Shown here piece after piece: positions 17,021-26,743 of a stretch of DNA of 52,850 nt (its first letter is position 1; each line of letters begins with the position of its first letter). The position numbers were made by a program, and so were the translations under genes. Source of the DNA: Rhodoferax sp. (GTDB lineage: Bacteria; Pseudomonadota; Gammaproteobacteria; Burkholderiales; Burkholderiaceae_C); NCBI RefSeq assembly GCF_025356155.1, contig NZ_JANXUQ010000290.1, positions 1 through 52,850 of the forward strand, in the 5' to 3' direction. Under the pieces are notes generated by a model. The model was not told where the DNA came from. It saw nothing but the letters and a program-made list of their open reading frames with translations, and made no database searches.

Positions 17021-17821
17021 CTACTTGCGCACCAGCTCAATCTCAAACAAACGGGGCCAAAGTTTGCCGGTCACAAACAGCCGGTGTGCTTTGGCGTCGA
17101 AGGCAATGCCGTTGAGCACATCGGCATTGCGGATACCCTTCCAACGCGGCTCCAGCAGGCCGCCGAGGTCGATCCACCCGACGACGTGACCGCTGGTAGG
17201 GTCGATGCGGGCAATGGTGTCGGTGCCCCATACATTGGCAAATATTTCTCCCTCCACCCATTCCAATTCATTCAAGCGCTCCACGGGCGCGCCATCGGCT
17301 GTCACATCGATGCGCCGAACCTCCGCCAGGGTCGTGGGGTGCAGAACACGGATAGCAGCCGTACCATCACTCATGAACACAAACTGGCCGTTCTGGGTCA
17401 AACCCCAGCCCTCACCGGGATAATTGAACGTGCGTTTGACCTTGAAAGTTTTGATGTCAAACACAAAACCTATGTGGGATGTCCAAGTCAGCCCGATGAT
17501 GTCATTGCCAACCACCGCAATACCTTCGCCAAAGTGGGCACTGTCTATGTCCTGCTTCTGCAGCACCTTGCCGGTTTCCAATTGCACCTTGCGGATGCTC
17601 GAATGGCCATTGAGCCCGGTGCTCTCAAACAACACACCGTCCTTGAACACCAAGCCCTGTGTGAAAGCCTGCGGGTCATGCGGATAAGACTGTTTGACCA
17701 CATAGCCGTAGACGGGGATGGCTGCAAAAGCCCAGTGTGCGCTACAAGCCAACAAGGCCAGCAAAACCTGCACGGTAGACTTACAAAATGCGGGTTTGAA
17801 ATTCAAAGTCGAGTGAAGCAT
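17021..17821 (-). CDS. Glutaminyl-peptide cyclotransferase (plant/bacterial beta-propeller type)
   Basis: This secreted enzyme converts N-terminal glutamine of peptides to pyroglutamate. The 266-aa product (start MLHSTLNFKPA) has a signal peptide ending near HWAFA. It then shows the five-bladed propeller signatures of the papaya QC family: YPHDPQAFTQGLVF, GLTWTSHIGFVFD, LNELEWVEGEIFANVWGTD and LNGIAFD. I use the internal ATG because the signal peptide starts there. Single gene, with no clear partner. Confidence 0.88.
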   Translation of the reverse strand: MLHSTLNFKPAFCKSTVQVLLALLACSAHWAFAAIPVYGYVVKQSYPHDPQAFTQGLVFKDGVLFESTGLNGHSSIRKVQLETGKVLQKQDIDSAHFGEGIAVVGNDIIGLTWTSHIGFVFDIKTFKVKRTFNYPGEGWGLTQNGQFVFMSDGTAAIRVLHPTTLAEVRRIDVTADGAPVERLNELEWVEGEIFANVWGTDTIARIDPTSGHVVGWIDLGGLLEPRWKGIRNADVLNGIAFDAKAHRLFVTGKLWPRLFEIELVRK

Positions 17822-17929
17822 CGCCGAGTGTTCCTGTTTGCAGCAGTAGGGCCACCATTGTCGCAATATCAAAAGCATGGTCGCATGCCGAATGAAGCCG
17901 AGGCGCGCCATATTGACAAGAGTCTCGGA

Positions 17930-20900
17930 TCAATCATAGCGGTGGGTAAATATCAAATCGACAGCGCTTTGTGTCCCGGTCGTTGCGCGCAAGCTGAACC
18001 GGCGCGACAAATCATAAAACACCTGCAGCGTGCCGACTGCTCCAGCGAGCCCGGTTTCGTATGCCACATAGAAGTCTTGCGACAGACGCTTGCCAACGGT
18101 CAGTGTGGCACCGCTGGCCCCCCCATTGGTCGTATTGTTGGCTTCACCCACCGACAACTCATCCAGGCCCACGCGCTGCGCCAGACTGCCCGACGTGCCA
18201 TTGTTCTTGCTGCCCATCAAGGCCAATGCAGCCTGCTGCAGCAGTGCCGTTTCAGCACCCCCACCGGATGGGGACCTGCCCAGCACCAGCCAGGCTAATT
18301 TTTCGGCCTCGGGCAGATCCGGTTCCGCGTACAAGCGCACCACCGGCGCAAGCGCGGTGCCATTGATCTGCACACCGACCCGCTGCGTCAGTTTGGAGCG
18401 CAAGGCCAGCACATTCAACGACGGGTTGTCGAACGGGCCATTGAACCGCAACTCTCCCTCCTCAATGTCAAGCCGTTGACCGTACGCCAGGTAGGTTCCG
18501 CGCACGGTGCTGACCGTGCCGCCCAAACGGGGTTGCCCCTTTGTGTCGGCGGAGCTGGTCAAGGCCAGCTTGCCTGCAAGGCGTGTGGAGAGTCCCCGGC
18601 CCTTGACATAGAAGTTGGAACCAAGATCCAGCGTGATGGCTACATCGGGCGCGATGCGGCTGCCCGGGGCAGCGGGCGGGCGGTTGACGGCTGAGTTGCT
18701 GCCGTTGGCAGGCCCACGGACGATCACATCCTGGCCCAATTGGGGCGCGGAGTCATCGGGCAGGCTGATCTGCGCCTCATCCGTGAGAAGGTCGCCACGC
18801 ATCACCAGTTGGGAGTCGGTCAATCGGGCGCTCAGCTTTCCGGACATGACCAGGCGCCGGTCCGCCCGCGCGCTGAGCCGCAGCGATTTGAGCGAGGCTT
18901 CCAGATCCATATGCAGGCGCGCCAGCGCACCCGGGGCGGAAGCCGCTGCAACCGGGGGGGAAGATGGCGGCAGCCACTCGACCACGCCTTTGAGCGAGAG
19001 TTGCCCACCGTCGGTGCCTGCCCCTTGAATCGCAAACTCACGAATGACCAGGCGCTGACCGTCGAGCTGTGCATTCAATGTGCCGTGGCTGAAGTCGATG
19101 CCGTCCACCACGGATCGCACAGCCATGTCTTTTGCCTGCAGGCTGCCCTGCCACAGAGGGGTTCCCAACGTGCCGGACAGCGTGGCATCGGCATCCACCG
19201 AGCCACTGAGCCGCCAGCCAGGTGGAGCCAACAACGACCACGCGCCCACTGGCGGCAACTTGGCGCTGACCTTGCCGGTCAGTGGCGCGTTGGGGTTCCA
19301 TATCCACTGCCCGTCCTGGATGGGTAGGCGGGTACTGGCCGTGGCGTTGAGTTGCCCCGCCCGCAGGCTGTCCCAAACAAGTGTGGCGCCCAGGCTCTCT
19401 TGATTGGCGGTCAGCACCAAGCGCACATCGCGCAAACCTGCACTCAGAGTGGCCTTCTGTGCGTCGTCTCCCAGTAGTTGCAGGTCGCCGCCGGTGCGCT
19501 CCAGGATGACGCGTAGATTCAGGTCGTCTGCGCTGCTGGCATCCCATTGGCCGCCCACCACCAAGTCACCACGCAGACCCAGATTGGCCAGCTTGGTTTT
19601 CCCAACCAGCTCCAGCCAGCCCACCGGCAGGTTGCGCAATAGGCCGCGTGTGGACCACCGGGTCTGCCCGGTTTTGCCGACGACAGGGCTGGACCACCGT
19701 GCATCCTGCCATTGCAGTTGTGCCGCCCCCGGCACTGGGCCGGTCAAATCAAATTGGCCTGCGCTGAGCTCTACAGTGCGCCGCGCATCGTCTTGCTTCA
19801 GGGCCAACTGTACGGCGCGGGCCAGTTGGGCCGTCCAGGTTCCGGCAATGTCCAGTGCGCGCGCCGTTAGCTTGGCGCTGTCAAGGCTGGCTTGCCACTG
19901 CCCATCCTCCTTTTGCCCAATCCGCAGTCGGGATTGCACAGAGAACTGTTGGCCTGGCGTGTTCAGCTTGGCATCCACCTGCAGGTCCATGGCGCCCAAG
20001 GTTCCAGACAGTGCAGCGTGGGCCTCGCGCAATGCCAATGCGGGTTCGGTCGATTGCGGATCGCGGTACAAATCCAATTTCGGCGTCTGCAGATTTGCCG
20101 TCAGCTGCAGTGCGCGGCCGTGGTCGTGCCAACCGCCGTGCCATTGCGCGCTGAGATCAGCCGCACCCTGCAGCCGAGAGGCAAGCAGACTTGCCGGCAC
20201 GCCAGGCACGCGGGCCAACCACTGCGTTGCCAATGCGGCGTCGCCCAGCGCGACCTGCAACGTCCCCTCGCCCGCCGTGTCGGACAGGTGGCCGTTCACG
20301 GTGGCCTGCAGCCCGGGCAAGCGCAACTCCAAATACCCCTCGCTGGCGAAATCGTGCGTCTGCACCGTCAGCCGGCCTTCGGCTCTGGCATCGCTGGTTT
20401 GCAGCAGCAGTTTGTCCAATTGAACCGTAGGCGCACGCCAAAGGCCACGCGCCTCCACGGTCTGAAGCCGCAGCCCCTGCGGTTTCTGTGGGCGTTGCGC
20501 CGTTTGTTGTCCGGCCGCCTGCAACTTGGCGTCAAAGCGGGTACCGGCGGCGGTTTGCTCGGCCGTCAGTTCGCCATTCAGCGCATCGGCGTCTAGCCGG
20601 GTATCGACCGCAGAAGGGTTGACATGGCGCGCGCTGGCGCTGAGCTTCCAGGCGTTGGTTGCCGCACCCACATCCGTCGCGGGGGAAGCCTCACCATGCG
20701 CCTGTACCTCGCCACCTGCACCTTGAGCATGCAGTGTCTTGAGCAACCACTGCCCCTTGTCGAAGGCCAGCTCGGCATCCACCGATTGCAATGGCAAAGC
20801 ATGCTTGTTCCATGGGCCACTGAGCGTGTTCGTGGCCGCCACGGAAGCCTGCCAGGTCGCGCCGACAGGCGTCACACTGGCGTGCCCGCTCAGCGCCGTC

Positions 20901-21772
20901 TGAGGGGCCTGTGGCCACAAAGTGGCCAGGTCCAGCGCCTCCCACTGCAGCTGTGCCTGCGCCAATGGTTGGGCTTTCCAGGGCTTCAGTTGTACCTCTG
21001 CCAAGGCTTTGGGGCCCGGGACACGCTGGCCACTAGCATCTGCCTGCAAGCGGGCCTGAAGGCGCAGGCTCGCATCAGTCGTGGCCAATGCGCCCTCCAA
21101 ACGCGCCTGGGCTTTGAGCGCCATGCGCTTGCTGGAGCCCGGTACGGCGGTGTCCACCGTTCCATCGAACGTGGCCACCAGCGCCATGGGTGCCAGCCCC
21201 TGCAGCTTGGCCTGCAGACCATACGTGCCCGACGCAATATGCACCTGGCCCACGTCAATGCTGTGTTCTTTGCTATCGTAGTTGTAGCGACCGGTCATGC
21301 CGGTGGCGACCATGGCCGGTGGTCCAACCCACTGCAAAGTGTCGATCGTAAATTGCACATTGACCCGAATGGGCAGCGCCAAATCTACCGGTGGCGCAAT
21401 ATCCTTCGCCACAGTGGGCGCACGACGGTCCTCTATGCGCAGCTGCCCAATGCGGAGGTGGCTGATGCGAAGTTCACGGTCCCACAGGGGTGGCAGCGAC
21501 CATTCCAATTCAACATTTTCAGCCTCCACCAGCAGTTCACCCCGTCGCCAGCGCAGCGAGTCGATGCGCCCTCCAGCGCGTAGCGAACCAGTGACACCCC
21601 GCACGTCCAGCGACTGGCCCGCCGGCAGGTATTGGGCGACACGCGACACCGCGCTGTTGAGCGACTCGGCACTGCCGCCCCAGAACCAGGCACCCGCCAG
21701 CAACGCAATGGCAAGCAACAACAAGGTGAGCAGGCCGAGCAGGCCAAAGCGGAAAAAGCGAAGTACCCGCAT
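17930..21772 (-). CDS. tamB: Translocation and assembly module inner-membrane protein TamB
   Basis: TamB is a long periplasm-spanning protein of the TAM complex, now tied to outer-membrane protein insertion and phospholipid transport. The 1280-aa product has an N-terminal membrane anchor (about 5-28). A long repetitive beta-rich AsmA/TamB-like region follows. The conserved C-terminal TamB domain (DUF490) includes LAYGQRLDIEEGELRFNGPF and WLVLGRSPSGGGAETALLQQ. The gene directly follows tamA with a 1-nt stop/start overlap (TGATG), the classical tamAB operon. Confidence 0.95.
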   Translation of the reverse strand: MRVLRFFRFGLLGLLTLLLLAIALLAGAWFWGGSAESLNSAVSRVAQYLPAGQSLDVRGVTGSLRAGGRIDSLRWRRGELLVEAENVELEWSLPPLWDRELRISHLRIGQLRIEDRRAPTVAKDIAPPVDLALPIRVNVQFTIDTLQWVGPPAMVATGMTGRYNYDSKEHSIDVGQVHIASGTYGLQAKLQGLAPMALVATFDGTVDTAVPGSSKRMALKAQARLEGALATTDASLRLQARLQADASGQRVPGPKALAEVQLKPWKAQPLAQAQLQWEALDLATLWPQAPQTALSGHASVTPVGATWQASVAATNTLSGPWNKHALPLQSVDAELAFDKGQWLLKTLHAQGAGGEVQAHGEASPATDVGAATNAWKLSASARHVNPSAVDTRLDADALNGELTAEQTAAGTRFDAKLQAAGQQTAQRPQKPQGLRLQTVEARGLWRAPTVQLDKLLLQTSDARAEGRLTVQTHDFASEGYLELRLPGLQATVNGHLSDTAGEGTLQVALGDAALATQWLARVPGVPASLLASRLQGAADLSAQWHGGWHDHGRALQLTANLQTPKLDLYRDPQSTEPALALREAHAALSGTLGAMDLQVDAKLNTPGQQFSVQSRLRIGQKEDGQWQASLDSAKLTARALDIAGTWTAQLARAVQLALKQDDARRTVELSAGQFDLTGPVPGAAQLQWQDARWSSPVVGKTGQTRWSTRGLLRNLPVGWLELVGKTKLANLGLRGDLVVGGQWDASSADDLNLRVILERTGGDLQLLGDDAQKATLSAGLRDVRLVLTANQESLGATLVWDSLRAGQLNATASTRLPIQDGQWIWNPNAPLTGKVSAKLPPVGAWSLLAPPGWRLSGSVDADATLSGTLGTPLWQGSLQAKDMAVRSVVDGIDFSHGTLNAQLDGQRLVIREFAIQGAGTDGGQLSLKGVVEWLPPSSPPVAAASAPGALARLHMDLEASLKSLRLSARADRRLVMSGKLSARLTDSQLVMRGDLLTDEAQISLPDDSAPQLGQDVIVRGPANGSNSAVNRPPAAPGSRIAPDVAITLDLGSNFYVKGRGLSTRLAGKLALTSSADTKGQPRLGGTVSTVRGTYLAYGQRLDIEEGELRFNGPFDNPSLNVLALRSKLTQRVGVQINGTALAPVVRLYAEPDLPEAEKLAWLVLGRSPSGGGAETALLQQAALALMGSKNNGTSGSLAQRVGLDELSVGEANNTTNGGASGATLTVGKRLSQDFYVAYETGLAGAVGTLQVFYDLSRRFSLRATTGTQSAVDLIFTHRYD

Positions 21773-23607
21773 CAGAAATTGAAGCCCACGTTCATGTGCA
21801 GCCGCAGGCGTTGGGTGTCCACGCCGTAGGCCAGGTCGATCTGCAATGGCCCGATAGGGCTTTTCCAGCGGACACCGGCGCCCACGCCAGCTTTGGTTTT
21901 GAGCCGGCCCGGATCATCAGCCACCGCACCGGCATCCACAAAGACTGCACTCTCCCAGGCCGACACTTGGCCACCAAACACCAGCGGGCGCTGCCATTCG
22001 ACGCCGCCATTGACCATGTAGCGCCCGGGCACGGCCAAGCCGTCGGCCCCGATCACGCCCAACTCCCGGTAGCTGTAGCCGCGCACCGTGGTGTCGCCGC
22101 CGGTCATGAACAGTTGGGTGCTGGGCAGCGAGACGCCATCCTTGGCCCACACAGCCCCGCCCTCGGCGCGCAACACCACACGGCCCGCGCGCAGCTGCGC
22201 CGCAGAACCGTCAGCATGGCTGGCCAAGGAGACGTAGTACCTGCCGCGCGCGAGCACCCGGGTGAAAATATCCTGCTGCGCACCGAGTGTGGTGCCACCG
22301 CCCACCTCCAGCCCCAGACCCCATCCGTTGGATGGAAACGGCACGTCGTCAAACCGCCGCAAGGTGACTGCGTAATTGACGCTCAGCGACTGGGCCACCA
22401 CCGGCTGGGCGTCGGTGCTGGACGCGGTGTCGGCGCGGTCGTACCCAAGGTAGTAGCTGCGGTCCATGGATTCACTATCCTGGCGTCGGCCACCGCGCCA
22501 GCGCTGGCTGCTGACGTCCACACCATCGGATTTTTGGCGTTGCACCTGGGCAGACGTGATCCAGCGCCAATTGTCCGCATCCGGCGGGGCCGTCAACTCC
22601 GTGCCGATGGACCGCGTCTTATTGTCCAGCGACAGCTTGGACAGCGCACGCCAGCCCAGCCACGGCAGCTTGTGGTTGGTGTGTTCCACTGACAACCGCG
22701 GCCCGCTGTCGGTGCTGACACCCACGCCCAGCACGACCTTTTTCAGCTTGCCTTCGCGCAATTGCACCAGCACGGGCGCACGCTCGGGGTCACCCGTTGT
22801 ATCCAGCGACACATAGGCCGCGTCAAAGTAGCCGCTGCTGGCCAGGCGCTGCTGTGCCGCAACCATGTCGCCCTGGTCATAGTCGGCACCGACGGGCAAG
22901 CGCATCAGCCGGGTCACGAGGTCGGTGTCATACCGCTCCAACCCCGTGATCTGCAGTGCGCCCAGATGGTACGCGGGGCCGGAGTTCAGCGTGACCCGCA
23001 GACTGGCGCTGTGGGCAAGCGGGTCGATGTCTGCCAGCGAGGCTTCGATTTGTGCGGTCGGAAAACGCTCGCGGCTTAACTGCTGCACAGCCTGCAGTTT
23101 GGCCCCGTCCCAGCGGTCCTGGGTAAACCGCATGCCGCTGCGCAGTGACCAGTCGTTCTGGATTTGCTCGCGCATGAGCCGACCGTCCGGGTCCTGGGCG
23201 ATGGCGCCCGTAAACTGCAGCTCGACGTCGCCCACGGCGGCTGGTTCGCCGGGATCGACCGACAGTTTGACCGTGCGCCGCCGCCCACCGACGGGACTGG
23301 TATCGAGCTCAACCTGAATGTCGGGTGTGAAGTACCCTGCAGTGGCCAGCAAGTTGCGGCTGTCTGCCTTGGCGACCTGCATCAAGCGGGTTAATTCGTT
23401 GTCACTCAGATCGGTCAGTTCGCGATAACGAATGATCTCCAGATGGGTGTTCAGCAGATCACGAATCAATGCCGGCGCGTCAATCTGCACATCAAAAGCC
23501 ACATGCGCCTGGTCTGCGTTTGGGCCCGTGGACTCGGCCTTTTGTTGCGCGAACAGACTGACGGAATACCCGAGCAAAAGGGCCGCAAAACAGCATCTCC
23601 ACTTCAT
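21772..23607 (-). CDS. tamA: Translocation and assembly module outer-membrane protein TamA
   Basis: TamA is an Omp85/BamA-family outer-membrane protein. The 611-aa product has a signal peptide (MKWRCCFAALLLGYSVSLFA), POTRA domains (about 35-290) and a C-terminal 16-strand barrel. The barrel has the VRGY lid-lock motif (TTVRGYSYRELG) and a terminal Phe (MNVGFNF) expected for Bam recognition. It is the first gene of tamAB. Confidence 0.95.
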   Translation of the reverse strand: MKWRCCFAALLLGYSVSLFAQQKAESTGPNADQAHVAFDVQIDAPALIRDLLNTHLEIIRYRELTDLSDNELTRLMQVAKADSRNLLATAGYFTPDIQVELDTSPVGGRRRTVKLSVDPGEPAAVGDVELQFTGAIAQDPDGRLMREQIQNDWSLRSGMRFTQDRWDGAKLQAVQQLSRERFPTAQIEASLADIDPLAHSASLRVTLNSGPAYHLGALQITGLERYDTDLVTRLMRLPVGADYDQGDMVAAQQRLASSGYFDAAYVSLDTTGDPERAPVLVQLREGKLKKVVLGVGVSTDSGPRLSVEHTNHKLPWLGWRALSKLSLDNKTRSIGTELTAPPDADNWRWITSAQVQRQKSDGVDVSSQRWRGGRRQDSESMDRSYYLGYDRADTASSTDAQPVVAQSLSVNYAVTLRRFDDVPFPSNGWGLGLEVGGGTTLGAQQDIFTRVLARGRYYVSLASHADGSAAQLRAGRVVLRAEGGAVWAKDGVSLPSTQLFMTGGDTTVRGYSYRELGVIGADGLAVPGRYMVNGGVEWQRPLVFGGQVSAWESAVFVDAGAVADDPGRLKTKAGVGAGVRWKSPIGPLQIDLAYGVDTQRLRLHMNVGFNF

Positions 23608-23714
23608 GGCACTGGGTGTCGCCGAATTGGCCGCCGCAGCAGGATCGACAAAAAAAAATAGTTCAACCGCATGCCGTCCAGTATCGCATCAAGGGGCCGA
23701 GCAATTGTGACCAC

Positions 23715-23742
23715 TGCAGGGCCTAATGCAGGGCCTAATGCA
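23715..23742. repeat. Short tandem repeat (12-bp unit, about 2.3 copies)
   Basis: TGCAGGGCCTAA occurs twice in direct tandem followed by TGCAG, in the spacer between tamA and the PEP-CTERM remnant. No function is apparent. Confidence 0.6.
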
Positions 23743-23837
23743 GCCATTGAATCGGGCTTGATCGCGCCTTTTTTCACCGAGTCTGTGCGCTGTGTCACAG
23801 ATATCCGACAGGTGCCGTCGGCGGCGCGTAGGCGACG

Positions 23838-24253
23838 ATGCTGGTCACCAACACCCCGACCACATCGGTCGATGTCAGCGGCACATTCTTCGGGGGGTCA
23901 CCACATCCACAAATGGCGTTGAACGCTTCGAATTAGGCCTTCGGAATCTTCACAGTCGGAACAGAGCAATCTGACTACGCGGACCGCACTGGGTTTGGTG
24001 TAATTGGTTTTAACTTCGTCGCCAATAGCCAAATTCAAAGATCAATCCTGGCACGACCAGCTTTGTCCAGGTGATCCGCACCAACGCACGCAACTTCCAA
24101 CCGGGCAACTTCGTTCTACTCGACGGCATTGGCGACAACGCGGTCGGCTTTGGCGTGTCTGCGGTACCGGAACCAGAAACCTACGCCATGCTGCTCGCTG
24201 GCATGGGGCTGGTGGGCGCCATCGCCCGTCGCCGTAAATCCAAAGCAACCTGA
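23838..24253 (+). pseudogene. Decayed PEP-CTERM exosortase-substrate gene
   Basis: The last open segment (24071-24253, GTG-led) encodes a textbook PEP-CTERM tail: AVPEPETYAMLLAGMGLVGA followed by RRRKS. Upstream, coding potential continues in other frames: a segment from 23946 in a frame two nt away (TVGTEQSDYADRTGFGVIGF...) and an ATG-led piece from 23838 interrupted by TAG near 23934. Reading across the shift near 24050 restores a continuous Gly/Phe-rich anchor-domain sequence. This looks like a secreted, cell-surface PEP-CTERM protein broken by at least one frameshift and one stop. Its presence implies an exosortase system elsewhere in this genome or its ancestor. Confidence 0.7.
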
Positions 24254-24369
24254 TCTGGAGGTCGCGCGTCAAACGGGGGCTCCGGCCATGCACCGTCATA
24301 TACTGGTCGCTTCGCCGAAATGGAACCGGATTCCGATTGATTCCAATACACCGACGGGAGCTACGTTCT

Positions 24370-25470
24370 ATGATACCAACCCCAAATCCCCTGGAATCGC
24401 CCGAACGCGACCTGACCGACGCGAGCCTGCGCGAGGAACGCGAAAAAGCAGACCGGGAGATGATGGCGAACCGGATGGCCGTAGAAAAAGACGCCGATGC
24501 GGTCGTCGAGCATGCCCGCGAGAACGCTGACGCTGTCATGGTCGCAGCCAGAGAAAAAGCGGACGAGAAAGCAGACAGCGCCGCACCCCAGGCAACACAA
24601 TCCACGATCGCCTTGGATCGGGAGTTCGAAGACCAGGCCCTGCGTGATGAACGGGCTGCCGCAGACAGGAGTGTGCGCCGCGAACGCGACGCCAAGACCC
24701 GCCTGCTCACGCGGCTTTTGCCGCTTGAGCGCGATGCGACCGACCAATACCTGCTGACCGAGCGCGCCCGTTCCGACGACGCTCTGGCGACCCGGGACGA
24801 TTTTCTCGGCATGGTCTCCCATGACTTGCGCGATCTGTTGAACGGCGTCGTGGTGAGCTCGCAGTTCCTCGCGCAAAAGCTTGAAAAACACAGCGACAGT
24901 GCGCAATTGTTGATCGAGACCGCGCGTATCGAGCGCTACGGCGCGCGCATGAATCGGCTCATTGGCGACCTGGTGGATGTCGCCAGCATCGACTCGGGCA
25001 AGTTGGCCATGCACGCGGTTTCCGGCGACGTCAGCGCGCTGGTGGAAGAGGCGGTGGACGCGCTTCAGGTGTCCGCATCGGCAAAGGGCATTTCTCTCGA
25101 AGTACACAATGCGCAGGAACCGTGTGCGGCAGATTTCGACCACGATCGCCTGCTGCAGGTACTCGCCAACCTGATCGCCAATTCGATCAAGTTCACCCCC
25201 AAAGGCGGCAGTATCCGCGTGCATTGCAAAAGCGTGGCTGAGGCGTTTGAATTTTGCGTGGAAGATACCGGAGAGGGTATTCCCATTGCCATGCTGGAGG
25301 CCGTATTCGAGCGATTTTGGCAAGTCGGCAAGAACGACCGGCGTGGACTGGGCTTGGGCCTCTACATCTCACGCTGTATCGTAGAAGCCCATGGCGGCAC
25401 GATCTGGGCGGAAAGTAGCCCCGGGCAAGGGACGCGGATGCTCTTTACTCTGCCCATCAACGCAAAATAG
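24370..25470 (+). CDS. Soluble sensor histidine kinase with charged coiled-coil N-terminus
   Basis: This 366-aa protein has no membrane segment. The first about 140 residues are highly charged and helical with REREKAD/RENADAV-type imperfect repeats, predicted coiled coil. A HisKA domain follows with His151 (VSHDLRDLLNG). The ATPase domain has N box NLIANSIKFT, G1 VEDTGEGIP and G2 GLGLGLYIS. I prefer ATG 24370 (GGGAG 10 nt upstream) over an upstream TTG at 24337. There is no receiver or partner regulator next to it, so it is an orphan cytoplasmic kinase. Similar REREKAD-repeat kinases occur in other betaproteobacteria; their signal is unknown to me. Confidence 0.88.
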   Translation: MIPTPNPLESPERDLTDASLREEREKADREMMANRMAVEKDADAVVEHARENADAVMVAAREKADEKADSAAPQATQSTIALDREFEDQALRDERAAADRSVRRERDAKTRLLTRLLPLERDATDQYLLTERARSDDALATRDDFLGMVSHDLRDLLNGVVVSSQFLAQKLEKHSDSAQLLIETARIERYGARMNRLIGDLVDVASIDSGKLAMHAVSGDVSALVEEAVDALQVSASAKGISLEVHNAQEPCAADFDHDRLLQVLANLIANSIKFTPKGGSIRVHCKSVAEAFEFCVEDTGEGIPIAMLEAVFERFWQVGKNDRRGLGLGLYISRCIVEAHGGTIWAESSPGQGTRMLFTLPINAK

Positions 25471-25770
25471 AGTCACTGTTGGGTTTTGATGCAATGGCCT
25501 GCTCGGCACTGGCCGCGGCCTCGAAGACGGCCTCGGACCAGAAATGCAAGTGAATGCCTTCTATGCCGCTTTCCTGGAAGTGGCACCTGCCCCAGGTTGA
25601 CGCACGCCAGTTGCTACTGCACGCAGGTGACCTGGCCCAGCGGCTCTACTTGATTGACCCCCCAAGGTCGCGAGACGGGTCAAAGGGCCGCCCCGTCCGT
25701 CGCGCTCTGGTAGGCGCGCATTGACCCGCCCAGCAATTGGTCTTCATACCCAGTACATCTTTGCGCTGAG
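25471..25770. other. 300-bp spacer, no intact gene
   Basis: A short stretch at 25599-25658 reads DARQLLLHAGDLAQRLYLID, which resembles the first beta strands of cyclic-nucleotide-binding domains. No start or continuation supports a gene; it may be a fossil of a Crp-like gene. The spacer separates the kinase gene from the convergent tehA-like gene. I see no clear terminator. Confidence 0.3.
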
Positions 25771-26724
25771 TCAACCGTCTATGGCCCGTGGTGAGTGCAA
25801 AAAAGCCCAAATGCTGCCGATAAGCAACAACGCTACCGTGCCATTGGCCAAGAAAAACAATGGGTGCGCAAGCGCCGCTACCGGAGCCGTTGCGCTGTGT
25901 TCCACCCAACGCTGTGCACCCAGGGCCAGTGCGGTCACCCCGAAGCTGATCGCCCAGTACGACATGGACCAGCCCTGTGCACATATCCATTGCAGCAAAC
26001 GCACCAACATCACGACTTGCAGCACAGCATAGCCCAACAGCATATGCACGACCAATGCAGATGGCTCCGGTGTCACGGCCAGGTAGGCAACCAAACCCAC
26101 TGCGGGCGGAGCCAGCTGAATGCCAAACGTGGCACGCAGCGCGACAGGCAAAGGCTCCGCTGTAGCCAGACGGAGCAGTACTACCGACTCCAACACCAGC
26201 CAGGACACCAGGCCTGCTCCAAAGAACAGTTGATCCCAGCCGATCCACCCCAGCGCGTTGCCGACTAGGGCGGCGGCGAAATTGCCTGCCACCCACGGTA
26301 TGTACAGCGCATGGGTGAGATTGGTCATCGCCCCGCTTTCTGTGAACACGCGTCCAACATGCCACAGTGCAAACAGCAACCAACCGGCGAACCCCAGCAG
26401 AAATACAAGGCTGGCAATAGGCTGCGAAACGGGCCACACCGCCAAGGCAATAAGCATGGTGGAGATAGGCAGCAGTGCCACAAAATTACCTTGCACGCCG
26501 TGGTGCATCTCGGCTTTGGCCGCGTCTGGGTTTTGTATCCACTTCAAAGTGTAGAGGAGCAACAACAGCAGCCACACCGCGATGGTACTGGCGTGGATTG
26601 ACTCTCCGACCGCCAGCGGGTACCCCCACAATTGGTGGGCCACGCGCCAGCTATTGCCCAAGCCCACCAGGCCCAGTACCGCACTGAAAAGAGACGCCGG
26701 AATTGTGATTCTTCGTACTTGCAC
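25771..26724 (-). CDS. tehA: TehA/SLAC1-family anion channel-like transporter
   Basis: The 317-aa protein has about ten membrane helices and matches the TDT/SLAC1 family, E. coli TehA in particular. Conserved stretches include ASLFSAVLGLVGLGNSWR, EMHHGVQGNFVALLPISTML, LYIPWVAGNFAAAL and ALRATFGIQLAPPAVGL. Members conduct anions or dicarboxylates; tellurite resistance in E. coli appears on overexpression. A secreted helical protein gene lies 20 bp upstream... relative to the genome map it is at 26744-27400 on the same strand, so the two are probably co-transcribed. Confidence 0.88.
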   Translation of the reverse strand: MQVRRITIPASLFSAVLGLVGLGNSWRVAHQLWGYPLAVGESIHASTIAVWLLLLLLYTLKWIQNPDAAKAEMHHGVQGNFVALLPISTMLIALAVWPVSQPIASLVFLLGFAGWLLFALWHVGRVFTESGAMTNLTHALYIPWVAGNFAAALVGNALGWIGWDQLFFGAGLVSWLVLESVVLLRLATAEPLPVALRATFGIQLAPPAVGLVAYLAVTPEPSALVVHMLLGYAVLQVVMLVRLLQWICAQGWSMSYWAISFGVTALALGAQRWVEHSATAPVAALAHPLFFLANGTVALLLIGSIWAFLHSPRAIDG

Positions 26725-26743
26725 GTCAGGGCCAGTCGTGGGG

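Noticed and set aside
17084-18298. 404-codon plus-strand frame spanning the glutaminyl cyclase and tamB ends
   Set aside because: Crosses two genuine minus-strand genes and the spacer between them; no recognisable protein.
25599-25658. Crp-like cyclic-nucleotide-binding fragment
   Set aside because: Only about 20 residues resemble the fold, with no start, no continuation and no DNA-binding domain.
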